A stretch of DNA of 64,000 nt from Welwitschia mirabilis (taxonomy: Eukaryota; Gnetophyta; Gnetopsida; Welwitschiales), in contig JBOZIK010000001.1 in assembly GCA_051453625.1 (NCBI GenBank), positions 76,927,234 to 76,991,233 of the forward strand, in the 5' to 3' direction. This document shows, piece by piece, positions 24,560-36,880 of this stretch. Both the position numbers and the translations under genes were made by a program. The first letter of the stretch is position 1. Each line of letters opens with the position of its first letter. The notes under the pieces are model-generated. The model worked only from the letters and a program-made list of their open reading frames with translations. It had not been told where the DNA came from and did not search any database.

Positions 24560-25470
24560 AGATTATAGAGGGGACTATCTTTGATCCACAAGAAATCAAT
24601 CCCATTATATATATTCATAGAATTCATGTGAAATAAAATGCTATGCCTAGCAAAGAGTCTTAGCATAAAGTTGATTTTTATATAAAAGAAGTAATAATGA
24701 AAGAAGTTTATATGCTACTAGATGCTAGCATTATCTACGTGATCTCTAATAGTTAATGGGTGATTCTAATGTAAACTATCTATAAGAGAAGGGAAAAAAG
24801 AAAAATAAAAAACCTACTATAGTTAAAAATGAAAAGAATGAAATAATTCCAATGATAAGAAATATATATTAACTATAAAAATTAAACACCATAAGTGCCA
24901 TTATTCTTTTTCCTTTGTTGATCTAACCTTAAAAATCTTGGTATCTTATAAGTACTACGATACCCTAGAGGGACATCCAGAATATAATTAAATAGTAATT
25001 ATCCTTAAAGATTAACAAAAGAAAATATTTTCATGTTCCTTTAGAACATTTACTTATAAAAGAACACTCTTCTACTCATGCAATTTAGAGCTATCTTACA
25101 GTGGTGCATTATGAGTATTTTATTTAATATAATGGAAGAACATATAAAAGTCTTCATGGATAATTTATTTATTTTTTGTGAAATATTTTATCTTTCTTAC
25201 ATGATTTGAAATTTATTTTTACATGTTACAAGGGGAAAATCTTATTATTAACTTCAAGAAATATCTTTTCATAGTTACAAAAGTTATTATTCTATGACAT
25301 GTAATTTTGAAGAATGAAATAGAAATAGACTCTACTGAGATTCAACTTATCACTTATCTTTCCTTTTCTAAAATTATTAAAAACATCAGATCTTTTTATG
25401 AAAATGATAAGTACTAATGAATATTTATTTAATATTTTCTAAAAATGTTTAAAAGACTTAACTAATCTTC
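24560..25470 (+). pseudogene. element E reverse transcriptase remnant
   Basis: In order: a block like PxICMHRI (here INPIIYIHRIH), LLDASIIYVISNS*W (family LLxAGIIYPISDSxW), and FVDLTLKILVSYKYYDTLEG (family FIDQMLExLxxHxxxCFLDG). These are followed by TF-C-F-TFTYKR and FMDN at 25153-25164 where the active site has F/YMDD. After that comes ENLIINFKKYLFIV (family KNLVLNWEKCHFMV), then a HVI block and IRSFY. The change of the second catalytic Asp to Asn, plus many stops, marks it as dead. Confidence 0.75.
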
Positions 25471-26279
25471 CTGGTAAAGATGCATCTTTTTACTAATGCT
25501 GTAAATATAGTGATATCTTCTGTACACTGAAATTTATTTTGACTTCATCTCCTCTCTTAGAGCTATTTTATAGATCACTTCCTTTTGAGTTACAATGTGA
25601 CATACACTATTATGCTATATGAGTAGGTTTAAGTTAAATAAAAGATGATAAATCATAATCTTAATAGCTCCCACTAATAAAGAAGCTTTTATTTATTATA
25701 GAGATGGTATGATTTAATGTGGCTTTTTCTCTTTTATTAATACATTAAAAATATTACAATGCCCTTAGATGAATTATAAAATATCTAAAAAATATTTATT
25801 AGCAATATTTTTTTCCTTAGAAAAATTTGGATAATATCTTATAAGTGTAAAGATCATTACCTTTACTAATCACTCTACTCTTAACTACCATTAGATGAGA
25901 AAGATTTTAAAAATAGAATTAACAAGATGAATCTTACTTTTATAAAAGTTTGATCTCAAAATGAAACATAAGAAATGAGTAAAAAAGGTATTTGTTAATC
26001 ACTTATTCCAGGCGAGAACCTTGCTACCTTCTCCTTCACACTGATAATTATAATCTTTTTTCTAAGAGAAACTTTGGTATACTAACATAGTTAATTATCT
26101 TACAACTCATAAACTACATAATCATTAGAATACTCAACATAAAAAGCACTTATTTTTTATAAAGAAACAAATATTTTTGGAATAGTATTTATCTATTTAA
26201 ATATTTATCTAATCAAGTTAAATCATTTGTGGGTGCACTTCATAATCTAAAACTTTAAATGTTTTAAAATTTACACATG

Positions 26280-26950
26280 ATGAAGTGTATGGATATTACT
26301 TTTTTACTAGAATGACTTTTTGTAAAGTGCTTTGATCTAGCCTTTATTAGCTAACTCTTTTTAAACATGTCTATGATATTTTAAATCATGTTACAAATGA
26401 AAATTTTTAGAAAGCATTAGAAGGAGAGATATAATGGCCCTTTTCTTGTTTTTAAAATTAAACCCTTTAATGCTTGGAGGAAGATTTCATTGGAGGATTT
26501 CCACTATTATTCCAAAATTTGTATATGTCTATTGGTTTTTATGGATTTTTTCATTAAGTGATACAAAGTTATGCCAACTAGTACATGTAATGCTGGAGTG
26601 GTTATTAGATCCTTAAAGGAACATACATTATTTTGTTTTAGACACCCTAAAGTTATCATCAAGCATAAATAAAATCATGTTTGATATAATAATGAATAAT
26701 GTTATAGAAAATGTAGAATATTTCACAAAGTTGCAAATTTTTATCATCCATAAACTAATGATTAAGTAGAATTTACAAACTAAAATTTGAGAATAATTTT
26801 ATATGAAAACATGAAGTCTAATAGAAAATATTGGTTACTCCACTTTAATCATGCTCTAAAAGCCTCACAACTACCTATAAACCTCCATTAGAATGGTGCC
26901 TTATCTATTTGTTTTTGAAAAATTTGGTCATCTTATTGTAGAAGGTAAAC
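26280..26950 (+). pseudogene. element E integrase remnant
   Basis: Matches the H2C2 region (DEVYGYYFFTRMT; YGGHF in the family), then LTLFKHVYDI (family PTLFKDxYxF), then DFIGGFP (family DFMGPFP, first catalytic Asp kept). Later come YHP*TND*VEFTN*N (family YHPQTNGQxExxNR) and a SNRKYW block. The stops in YHP*TN and ND*VE both replace Gln. Confidence 0.75.
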
Positions 26951-29900
26951 ATCTGCCTTATCTATTAGTTTCAAGTGGTTCTACTTCATCTTAAATGTTC
27001 AATTCTAGAAATGTTTTTTTAAGGGAATATTCTAAGTATTTTAAATGTTATAATAATTTATAAGTCCATTATTATGAATTTTATTTTTCTTTTCTCTCCA
27101 TCTTCTTTGTTTTATCTGTTTCTATTAGCCAGAATAACTTAAAATTGACTGAGAGTTACTTTGATTTAATAAAAATTTATAAGTTGATTTTTATCAATTA
27201 TTTATTAATTTTTAACCTAATTTAGATATTTCAATACTTTTATAACTCATTTCATGACGAGTAAAGAGTTATCTTTAAATAAATTATATTAGAATTTAGT
27301 GAAAATCTCATTTAAGTCAAATGGTTTACTGTGTTAATTTGAAGAATCTTGTTTTTTAAGTGCTATCTTTTGATTCTAAGTTGTTGTATATTTTGTATAG
27401 AATAGAATGAAATGTCTTGATTACTCAATTACCTCTATATTGTATGACTTCAAGTAATGAACTTTTCAAAGAAAATTATTTTTATATGAAAATGACTTTG
27501 GTAGATTTGACTATCTAAACTCTTTCTCTTATTTTTTTAAGTTATAAATGATCTTTAGAATCATAGTAAATGCTTAAAAAATATTATTTATTTTTATTTA
27601 TTATATTTTCCTCTTTACATCTCATGAAATTATGCTTTTACATATAGAGTTCTTTATGATAATTATAAGTCATGTGTTGTAATCTCTTCTATGTCAGTTA
27701 TTTTATCAGGTAAACTAATAGCTTGATAAGATAATATTAATATTCCATATAAATTCATGTCAAGTGTTTTATTAGTTTAACGCTCATTTGCTTCCATTAT
27801 ATATGCAATTTGACCTAGGGATTTCTTTATGCTTTAATATAAACTGTTTCTACTTGATTTTATTTTTTGAAATTAAATTATTATGTAAGTATACATTTAT
27901 TTTTTTAAGGTCTTTGATATTGATTTTATAATTTTAAAAATTAAGTTTTTCCTTCAATCAACCATTAAATAACTTAAATAAATTCTTAATAAAGCTTTAT
28001 AATTTGGAAATTTTAACCTAAGTGCACTAAAAGAAACTAGGAATCAATCTTACAAAAATCACAAAATTCAAAAATAAAAAATGAAAGGGTATTATGATAC
28101 ACATATACCAAAGGAAAACATTTGAACAAAATGATTTAATTTATTATATGTTTCAAGATTATACAAATTTCTTGAAAAACTTGATTGATCCATTTAAAGT
28201 TTTAAAAGAACTTTTAATGGTGTTATTAAGATTATAATCCTTAAGGATAACTATTTATTCAAAACTAATGGCTAAATACTTCAAAATTTTTTTAATTTTA
28301 TTTATGTGGGCTACAATTTTGACTTTACCTTATTAACTTAAAGTCTTATTCACATGAAAAAAGATAAAAAATGAATAAAGTTAAAGTTGATATTATAGAA
28401 GAAATAAATTTTAAGGTTCCAAAGTTTGAAGTTTTATTTTGGCTAAAATATAGGGCTATAATAAGTATAAATTTAAACTAGTTTAATCTATAAAGTATTA
28501 ATCTTTTAGGTATCTCTTACTACTTATCTAATTAGAGACTAGATAAATTGAGGAATTTTTACACTAGCATTTCAACTTTTCATCACGCCATGTTCAGCAC
28601 ACAAAACGTTCTATACCAAATTCTAATGTGATTATTGATGAATATGAAGTAAAATTTAAGAATTCAAGAAACTATGTAAATTTCTATCATTGAATATACT
28701 TATATTAATCTCATTATGGAAAAGGTAGACTTAAAGACTCAACTACTATAATAATTTTATTATGGAAAGATACATGGTAACACCTATCTACTGGCCATCA
28801 CACATGGAAATGAGTTTTTTGCATAAAAGCGAGGTAGTTGTACTAGTTTTAGAAAATCAAAATTTTTGAAAATAAACATGTTATTATGAGAGATAATCAA
28901 ATGTTAGATGGAAATGCAATATGTTAGAATCTATATGAAGACTAATTGAGTCATGTGTGGATAATTTTTATGTATCACTACATTTATGTTCTATATGTTG
29001 ACTTTAATCTAATTATGAAGACTCAATAATTGAAGAATTAATAATTGATTATTTTTAAACAACTTTAACAATAGTGTAAGATATACATATTTAGTATAAA
29101 AGCATAACAAAATTCAATGTAAGTTTTGAGAAATCAGTTTTCTATCAGAAAATCATTCTTTTAAGTTAGTGATGATTTTAGAAGGTGATGTAATCAAACA
29201 ATGATAACACACAATATGCCATGTATATTGAGAATCATGATTAAGTCTTATTACAATGATTTCAAATTATTAATCAAAATAAATTTCTAAATGTAAAGTT
29301 ATGTAAGTTCATCAGGATAATTAACTTAGAATCTTGTTTTCTTTATTTTATGTTTTTATACAATAAAATCTCTTACCTTAGGAATTAATTCAATTAAAAA
29401 CCATCCTTGATTGGTATCATTAGGATTAATTTATTTTAATGATCTTGAAATAGATACATGGAGTTATATATAAGATATTACTAATTCCTATGTATAGAAT
29501 TAAAATTATATAGATAATAACCAGTTTTTGAATTAAATAAAATAATTAGGTTAAAATATTAAGTGAAAGAATAGAATGTAAATGATAAAACTTTACCTCA
29601 TTTAAAAATTAGTATTCTTACCTTAAGGATCAATTCAATTAGAAACTGTACCTAATTTAACAACATCAAGAATGATTTATTTTAATGATTAAAAGAAAAT
29701 ACATGAATTTAGATATATGATACCTTTAATTCTAATGATTAGACTTAAACTTATATGAGTAAAAACTAGTTTATGAATTAAATAAAATAATTAATTCAAA
29801 ATATTAAGTGATAGAATAAAATGTAAAAAATAAAGTTTAATCTCATTGCAAGTTAGGATTCTTACCAATCTTTCAAAAATTCAAAATTGTTCTTCTAGAA

Positions 29901-31527
29901 AATACGATTTCAAATTCTAATAGAAGGTCAAATATTATTAAAAGCAATACATAAAAAAATAAATTCAAATTTAATCCTTAATTCATTTCTTAATATATCT
30001 CAAGCATTCATCTCAATAATTAATTAATGCTCAAGATTTAATCCTTCATCTACTAAAATTGAATGGCACTATATGATGAAGATTCTTATTCTAGAGTTAA
30101 GATGTTACCTTGAAAACCAAATGGTGTCCTCATTGTCTTCTAGGGCTATAACTTGAGTAGAATTATTATTACCTTCATTAACACTCTATTTATTTAAGTA
30201 GTTACAATAACAACATTTATCAAGATATCTGGGAGGTCTAGAGCCTTTTTGAATTTATATAGAAGTATGTTGTTATGTACCTATTAAAGACTACAAACAA
30301 AGGTTTAGGGCCTCTTTATCAATAACGAGGAACACAGACTTCTTGAAGGAGGTTAAGAAGCTTTATAATAACTTTTTCATACTATATGAAGGGAAAAAAT
30401 CAAAAGATTTCGAGGAAGAAGAAGAATATTAAACTCTCATAATAAGATAAAATGAATTTTCATTACCAATAATTCTTATCTAATTTATATAGCTATTTTT
30501 ATTTATAGTTTTAAATCTCATTCCTTTGCTTTGGATAAAGATTTAGCTAGATTTATGAGGAACTAGATGTTAAGTATGCCCTAAATACAAAAGGCACATC
30601 CCCTTATAAGTTTATCTTCAAAAATAAATTAGCATTTTTTAAATTAATTATTAGAAATGTGCTTCCTTTTTCCTAATGTTAGTGATCCATTTTCTAAGAT
30701 TAATTATCTTATAGTTTAACAACTATTTTTGTCTTTCGTTTCATTGCTTGATGTTTTATTAAGCCTAATAATACAACTTATCCCAATGAATATTACAAGG
30801 TCAACTAACCTTACAGCTTCTCAAGATCAAGCTTTATTTTTATAATGAAAAATAGAAAGAAGCTTTAGTATGTTTAAATTCCTCTTTAGTATAATGAAAA
30901 AAAAAGCAAGAGGAAATTCTAGAAACCTCTACATTTTACTTTTATTAGCGACATTATATGGTTTATAAATGATAATGAACATTTACATGTATAATATTGC
31001 TATAGAAAAACCATTAACTTCATAATACATAGGCAAATTTAAACATTCAAAATTCATGAAAAACTAGATCAGACATCTAGAAAACAAGTGACAACTCTAA
31101 AGGTTCAAGAAGAAGAACGACGAAATCCACCTGAAGCACCTTAATAATAAAGGTAAGGACTATTAACTCCTACTTCCTTTTAGGAGAAAAAAAAGTTATT
31201 AAAATAGTGTCAACAATTTACAAGAATTATATTCAAATATTTATAAAGAAAATAAGGAGAAACAAAGGAGAAATCACGGATAAAAGTGATGAGCTGTAAA
31301 GAAGTTTAACCACCAGAGAAAGCTCCTTTCATTAGAGGATGTTTCTAAAAGGTCCGCTTCTCCTTGAAAATATTCTTTCTTTTTCTCCTTATTCTTTCTC
31401 TTTCTCTCTTTTTTCCTTCTTTTATCTTTTTATATTTTATATTTTAAAGTAAAGTAATAAAATATATGTGTTTTCCTTTGTAGAAATGACTTCCTGTAAA
31501 GTTTTATAACTTTATAACCTATTATTA
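26951..31527. other. 3' region of element E, no gene recognised
   Basis: About 4.6 kb between integrase and the ACATTGAGGACAATGT motif. In Athila-like elements an env-position ORF can lie here. I see only short open stretches, one rich in Glu/Lys near 30330-30440 and one ending near 31143. It also contains the 245-bp tandem repeat listed separately. Confidence 0.4.
29371..29859. repeat. tandem duplication, period about 245 bp
   Basis: Two adjacent copies, starting TCTTACCTTA at 29371 and 29616, with a third TCTTACC at 29859. Both contain GATTTATTTTAATGAT-like and GAATTAAATAAAATAATTA stretches. Copies are diverged. No coding potential. Confidence 0.8.
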
Positions 31528-31543
31528 ACATTGAGGACAATGT
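31528..31543 (+). other. conserved palindromic motif upstream of a gypsy 3' LTR
   Basis: ACATTGAGGACAATGT has perfect 6-bp arms (ACATTG/CAATGT). The core GAGGACAATG is a recurrent signature before the 3' LTR of plant Athila-type elements. It is intact here although most of the element is ruined. Confidence 0.5.
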
Positions 31544-32289
31544 CTAGATTAGTTATGAAGGGGTGAAAGATAATATAGTTTCAAAAAATTCAATTTAATT
31601 TTAACTTAACCATATATTTCCAGAAAAAAATTGAGAAGATAAAAAGGTAAAAAATTATGAATGAGATCAAACTTCGAGTTTTATAATCATATATTCATTT
31701 ATTTTTAACTATGAATATGATATTTTTAGAAGGTATTTGAAATATCAAGTAGCCTCAACGAGTTAATTTTGCTTAATATTTACTAAGGAAATAGTAAATG
31801 GCTATATGAGATGCAGGTTTAGAGTTGAATTTTTTGAAATTTGGCCTCTTAGACTTTATTTTTTTAAATCTATAAATATCCTTTTTATTATTAAAATGTC
31901 ATTAATCAAGCTTTATCTTTATAGTTTTTAAAATTTTATTAAAAAGAACTAATACTTGGTATTTGAACTATAGGTCACTTTAGTCAGTTCAACATTTCAC
32001 AAAGTTAATTGACTCACCAAGCCACTAGCATTCTTAAGAGGAATAATTTTTTAAAGAAATTGGTTGTTAAATAGTAGATAAATTATCAAATTAAGCTTAT
32101 AGTCTAGAGATAAAGTTATTCAAACAATTAAAGTAATGAACTAGAAATTAAGAAGACTTAACAATTGCACATGTAATTTAATAAGTATTTTTAATCATAA
32201 TTTTGGTAGAATTTTGTGCATATTAAAAACTTATCTCATTTAGAAGCACAACTTATCTATTCAAAATGCCTAAATATGTTTCAAAATTT

Positions 32290-32604
32290 TGTCTTCTCAT
32301 TATTTATCATTTGATATCAACATAAGGGGAGAGAATATCATTGTTTATCTTGAATTTATTTAATTTGCCATTGATATCAAAGGGGAAGAAATAATGATAG
32401 CATGCTTTCAAAATTTTTTGGTTAAGATATTGCAATATTAGATCTTTAAAATATTTATGTATTTTAATGTATGTTTGCCTTAATGTAAGGAGGAGTTTTG
32501 ATTTTTAAATATGTGCCTGAAAAGTATTTTGTAAATGAGCTTAAATTGTTTTAGATTTTTTGAAATCATTTAATTGTTTGCCATCAATGTTAAAAAGGTA
32601 ATAT
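32290..32604 (+). other. repeated polypurine-tract motifs before a Copia LTR
   Basis: Three related phrases: TTTGATATCAACATAAGGGG near 32310, TTTGCCATTGATATCAAAGG near 32365, and TTTGCCATCAATGTTAAAAA near 32576. All resemble the polypurine-tract phrase of Copia elements, and the last directly precedes the LTR start. Multiple such motifs are a known trait of Sireviruses. Confidence 0.5.
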
Positions 32605-32744
32605 TGTTAGATTATATTTGCCAATTGATGTTAAACTAATTTCTCTGATGTAGTACAAAGTGTTACATATTATGTGTAGATGAGATTGAGTTTTGTAGGT
32701 GAAAGATTTGGATCAAAATGCATGAAAGAAACTACTCAATTATG

Positions 32745-33122
32745 GTTACCTCTAGTGGGGGTGAAACAGATCCTAAAGGGATCGACTGCACCTGAAGCAG
32801 ATGTAAAGAAATGAACTAAACCCAGAGGGGTTGATCAGATTATGAAGGGGTAGACTAAACCTATGATCCTAAGAACTAGTATCTCTGAACAAAATGGAAA
32901 GGAGTCAACTGGATATTCATGGGGTTGACCAGAGTTGAGGAGCTTCAGTCAAGTCCCAAACCAAGAGGAAAGGGGTTGACTAGTTATTTTATGGGGTTAA
33001 GTAAACCTAAGAAGTTAACAGTCCATAGTTCCAGATCGAGAGACAAGGGTTCAACTGAACCTAAGATGGGGTTGACCGAGTTCTTATGGAATCGACCGAA
33101 TTTTTGTGGGGTAGACCAGACA
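32745..33122 (+). repeat. degenerate minisatellite, motif RGGGGTYGACYRRAYY
   Basis: About twelve variants of a G-run followed by TTGACC-like bases and an A-rich end, irregularly spaced by about 20-45 bp (for example TGGGGTTGACCAGAGTT, AAAGGGGTTGACTAGTT, ATGGGGTTGACCGAGTT, TGGGGTAGACCAGAC). The 69-codon open frame at 32919-33128 is a by-product of the repeat. Confidence 0.65.
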
Positions 33123-33235
33123 GTATAGAAAAGTAAATCTTGTAAATGTTATGTATCCATTACCTAGCAAATTTCTAGCCATTTATAGCTATTGGAGGCA
33201 CAATTCAATTGTAATAAATTCTAGTAATCCTTCAT

Positions 33236-33243
33236 TATAAATA
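33236..33243 (+). promoter_or_regulatory. LTR TATA box
   Basis: TATAAATA within the Copia-type LTR, about 630 bp after its start. It would place the U3/R boundary near 33270. Confidence 0.5.
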
Positions 33244-33521
33244 GCTAGGTAAGAAATAACCTAAAGACTTTTTTGGCACTTTTCTAAACTAGCATATTCA
33301 TTGTGGATCTGAAAGATCAAGTGGTATATTTCATTGAAACATATTTGTATTAATTCATATCTGATTGAGGAGATCTATTCTTGGCAAAAGAACTTCACTC
33401 AGAATCAGATCTAAGGACTTCATCATTGTATTCCTTTGGAGAAGAGCTTCATTCATTGTACTGATACTGAATAAGTGATATAAGAGCTATTAAGGATTCA
33501 TTTCATTACTTCTACTTGTCT

Positions 33522-33627
33522 TTAAAGGTTGAGACTTAGCTTACAAAAGTCCATTGTTAAAGGTTGAGACTTAGCCTGCAAAATTATATTATTAAGGTTG
33601 AGACTTAACTTGTAAAAGTTCATTTTT
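33522..33627 (+). repeat. 35-bp repeat, three copies
   Basis: TTAA(A)GGTTGAGACTTA-C followed by AAA-T-ATT recurs at about 33522, 33557 and 33592. It lies downstream of the LTR TATA box, so it would be in the transcript. Confidence 0.85.
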
Positions 33628-33937
33628 AAGGATTAACAGGTGAGCCTATTAAAACCTGTGGAGTAACAGAGATCCAAGATCAAGCTTGGGAGAAGCTAAT
33701 TATTGAGAGTGGAGTAGGGGAGTTCCTGAACCACTATAAATCTTACGTGCATCTAAATTGGTAGTTTATGTTTTAGTATTTTTTAATTCATTACTTTCAG
33801 TTTTCCATTTATCATATGTTCATTCTTGATTTTGTTATTCTTATATGTAAGCAGTGATTAGATTATCTAAATGTGTTTTTATTTATAAGTTTTTAAAAGA
33901 AGCTATTCAACCCCTCTCGAGGGTTCTCGATCCTATT

Positions 33938-35099
33938 ACCCCCTAATTAAAATTAATCTTTACCCTCAAAGTTTTATGATGAAAAGTATTAACATAATTT
34001 TGAAAACATATCTTTAAGAAATATTTATTTCAAAAGGTCCCTTTATTGAAGAAAAATATAAAACAATGTAACTAAGCTATGATGCAGAAAAACTATCTAA
34101 TGAGAGATGATCACTTTTCATTTTCACCTGAAAAATCTAAGTGAAAAATCAATCCATAAAAATTATTATGCCTTATGATGTTATTTCTCATGAAATGGCG
34201 GTGACTTGGAATGGATGGTGAGGATGGAAAATTATAATATAGAAAAAGGGATCAATCATGCAAGTAATGAATCAAAGATACAACCTAACTAAGTTACTGG
34301 TCTTATGATATTTTTGTGATTTTTAGTGGATCTTAATATTAGACAAGCATAATATTGACTAAATAACTTATAAGATTTTAAGAAATCATAGCAAATCTTA
34401 ATATAAAAATTAAAAACAATAGAACTCAAAAGGCCTTCAATTTCCACCTTTTTCTTTCCATTATTTTCCTTTTCTACTGGTATATATGTTCTTTGGTTTA
34501 AGCATTTTGAATCACATTAAGAATTCAATGTTATAACATTCTATTTCAAAAGACTTAAACATGTTGTTTTGTGAAGAAATCAATGCTACATTTCCTATGA
34601 GTGTTTATAGCCCTAATGTAATTGATTATGTATATCATTAGAGCTACAGTGCCAGCGAGTGTTAATAGCTCTAATGTAGTTAACCAAACTCAAGTATGTA
34701 ATTAATGAGATGTACTTTTTGGAGAAGAGATATTATTTTTCTTTTTATTCTTCTTCTTATATTTTTGTGTACATAATAGGGGCTATTGATTTATTATCCT
34801 AATCAAGAAAAAATTTACCTCTAATGAAAGCATTTAAACATAAGGAATATAATATGAAGGTAGATTTCACCCTTTTCATCCATATTGACAAAAATTAAAG
34901 ATCTTAAGTGAATGTAACTTTAATAATCATACTTAATCCATAAGTATATTAATCATAATCATTATTTAAATTTATAGTGAGATCACTTATTAATTGATTT
35001 TTAGTAAAGGCCATTAACTTAGGTCTATAAGTCTCATAAATTCATAAGTTAATGGGAGATGAGAATGGTAATGTTTGAGGTGATGATCATTGAATTTGA
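33938..35099. other. AT-rich DNA, probably 3' end of gypsy element A
   Basis: No gene. A pyrimidine-rich stretch near 34734-34762 (purine-rich on minus) resembles the polypurine tracts before the 3' LTRs of elements C and D, so A's 3' LTR may lie left of it. I could not find a partner repeat to prove this. A phrase containing GTGTTTATAGCCCTAATGTA and a variant of it occur near 34600 and 34655. Confidence 0.3.
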
Positions 35100-35940
35100 A
35101 TTCTTAGTAATCTTTAGTATTTGCAATGAGGATCACACCATTTAACAAAACCTTTTTCATTGGAAACTAATTTACTTAAGAACAAATGCAATCCTAAATT
35201 GTAGAGTAAAACTAGTTCCCCTTCTTAAAACATTTTTTTAAAGATGTTTTAATCATGCAATTTATTCATCCCTTATTTGTTGATTTGCATATTCTCATAA
35301 GCATTATTCTTGATTGAATTTAACTTGTTAAGTTAAATAGCCCTTTTATTCCTTGCTACCTCAAGATCTAAATTCATGTTTTTTCTTGCTTAATATGTCT
35401 TATGTTCAAGTTTTATAAGTAAATGACAAGATTTTTCATAGATTAACCTAAACAAGGACATTCCTAATGGTGTCTTATAAGCTATTTAATAGAACTACAA
35501 GACATTATTAAGTTTAAAAGACCAATCATTTCTAGTTGAGTTCATTACTTTTTGCCCAATGTTCTTTATTTCTCTATTAGTGACCTTAACTTGACCACGA
35601 ACTTGGGGATGGTATGAAGTTACAACTTTATGAGCGATTCCATATTTAGCAAAAAGATTGTTAAATATTCTATTATAAGAATTATTCTCAATTTATTGAT
35701 CAAAACTCAAGGATAATCAAATCTCATTAAAAGTTTTTATTTAAAGAACTTCACTATAGTTTGGACATCCTTAAATCAATAAATACATGCTTCTACCCAT
35801 TTAGTGACATAATCAATATTAAAAACAATGTAATGGTATCCATTTGAAGAAGTACATGGGCATTGAAGGCCAATAAACCAAATATCAAAGGGTTCAATAA
35901 TAAGAATGAGGCTTAAAAGATATGACATGGGGATAAATTT
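35100..35940 (-). pseudogene. element A integrase remnant
   Basis: Minus frames show EPFDIWFIGL (family FDVWGIDFMGP), then IDYVTKWVEA (family VDYVSKWVEA), then TSYHPQVRGQVKV (family YHPQTSGQVEV). Further on are YKTPLGMSLFRLIYEKSCHL (family YKTPxGMSPFRLVYGKxCHL), a LEHKAYWA block and the C-terminal FTL-F-I-L-like part. Stops and frameshifts are spread throughout. It adjoins the RT start at a TTTA-repeat junction. Confidence 0.8.
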
Positions 35941-35944
35941 ATTT

Positions 35945-36480
35945 ATTTATTAGGTACTAGGGTAATTTCAAAGTTATTTGCTACTGTTTGAATTAGACTT
36001 ATTTATTTACTATCTAATATGGAGTAGATGATTCCATTGTTTAAACGTTTGGTTACTTCATTCTTCACTAGCTCTTTCAAGGTTGGGTTGTTTTTTCATT
36101 GGTATTCAATGGATTGTTTAGCATTTTTTTTAGTAAGTAAATGTGACACATATAAATGCTAGAATCAATGCATTTAATGTCCAAAAGAATCCATCTAATG
36201 GCTTGTTTATATTTTCTTAAAAGGTTTAGCAACTTAGTTTTTTGGCAAAATGATAAGGAGGAATTAATTAGTACTAGAAAGGCAAAGTTATCTCTTAAAT
36301 AAAAAAAAAAAAAAACTTAAGGTTATTAAAAAGAGGTCTAAGCTTGATGAGGGTTTTATCATAAGTAATAGTATAGGATCCTTTCTCTTGGAAAAGATAT
36401 AAACTATGACCCTTATTAAAGTAAGTGGGAGATTCTTGAACTTCAAGAAGGCTCTCTATTCCATCTACATGCTCTATTCC
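35945..36480 (-). pseudogene. element A reverse transcriptase, N-terminal part only
   Basis: Shows LLNLLRKYKQAIRW and LLDIKCIDSSIYMCHIYL (family ALAWDIxDIKGISPxxCMHKIxL), then NNGIIYSILDSK (family DAGIIYPISDSxW), then SLIQTVANN and ITLVPN (family SPVQxVPKxxGITVV). It then stops. The palm and FMDD active site are absent. It includes the 14-A run at 36301-36314 on plus, which breaks the frame. Confidence 0.75.
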
Positions 36481-36880
36481 ATTATCATTAGAAGGAAATT
36501 TCATGGCATTGAAAACCTTCAATTCTATCATCAAGTTTTTGAAGGATATTTTTATTAAATAATTCCTACAATTAATCAAGGCATTTTAAGTTTCTAGGAA
36601 AGGCCTTCCTAAGATAATAAGCAGTGACTAGTTTATTGTATTCTTCATATCTAACACCATAAAATCCATTAGAAAGTAATATCTATCTACCCTAATAATA
36701 ACATCTTCAATAACCCCAAATAGGATTTTAATAAAATTATCAGCAAGATAAAGTTAAAGCTTGATGTTTTTAAGTCCTTCTAACCCTAATTCTTTGTATG
36801 TTCTAGAGGGAATTAAGCTTACACTAGCTTCTAAGTGTAACAAGGTTTGGTTAAGTTTCTTAGCTTTAATGGTGATAGTA
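36481..36880 (-). pseudogene. element A retropepsin remnant
   Basis: Shows LLHLEASVSLIPSRTYKELG (family LxDLGASVNLxPxxxYKxLG, so the catalytic Asp is lost), then LIILGRPFLET (near 36598-36630). NALINCRNYLIKISF and the spacer toward RT follow. The motif order is complete but the active site is destroyed. Confidence 0.8.

Larger units (their letters stand above)
23900..31560 (+). mobile_element. gypsy element E (Athila/Tat type), heavily decayed
   Basis: Protease, reverse transcriptase and integrase remnants lie in gypsy order on plus (PR 23.9 kb, RT 24.6-25.5 kb, INT 26.3-26.95 kb). They are followed by a long 3' region with no recognised gene. An acidic/basic ORF end (VQEEERRNPPEAP, about 31100-31143) and the palindromic motif ACATTGAGGACAATGT (31528-31543) come next; this motif is characteristic of the region before the 3' LTR in Athila-like elements. 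A G-rich purine stretch (GAAGGGGTGAAAG) at about 31558 may be the polypurine tract. Neither LTR is delimited, so the outer bounds are approximate. Confidence 0.65.
32605..33937 (+). repeat. Copia (Sirevirus-like) LTR
   Basis: Starts TGTTAGATTATATTTGCC after a polypurine-like tract. It contains a TATA box (33236-33243), a 35-bp triplication in the transcribed part, and ends with a CAACCCCTCTCGAGGGTTCT-like block typical of plant Copia LTR 3' ends. No CA end and no primer-binding site follow, so it is a 3' or solo LTR. It includes a GC-richer minisatellite (32745-33122). No Copia pol was found to its left. Confidence 0.6.

Noticed and set aside
32919-33128. 69-codon ORF rich in Gly, Leu and Lys
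   Set aside because: It is produced by the GGGGTTGAC minisatellite, and the frame is repetitive only because the DNA is.
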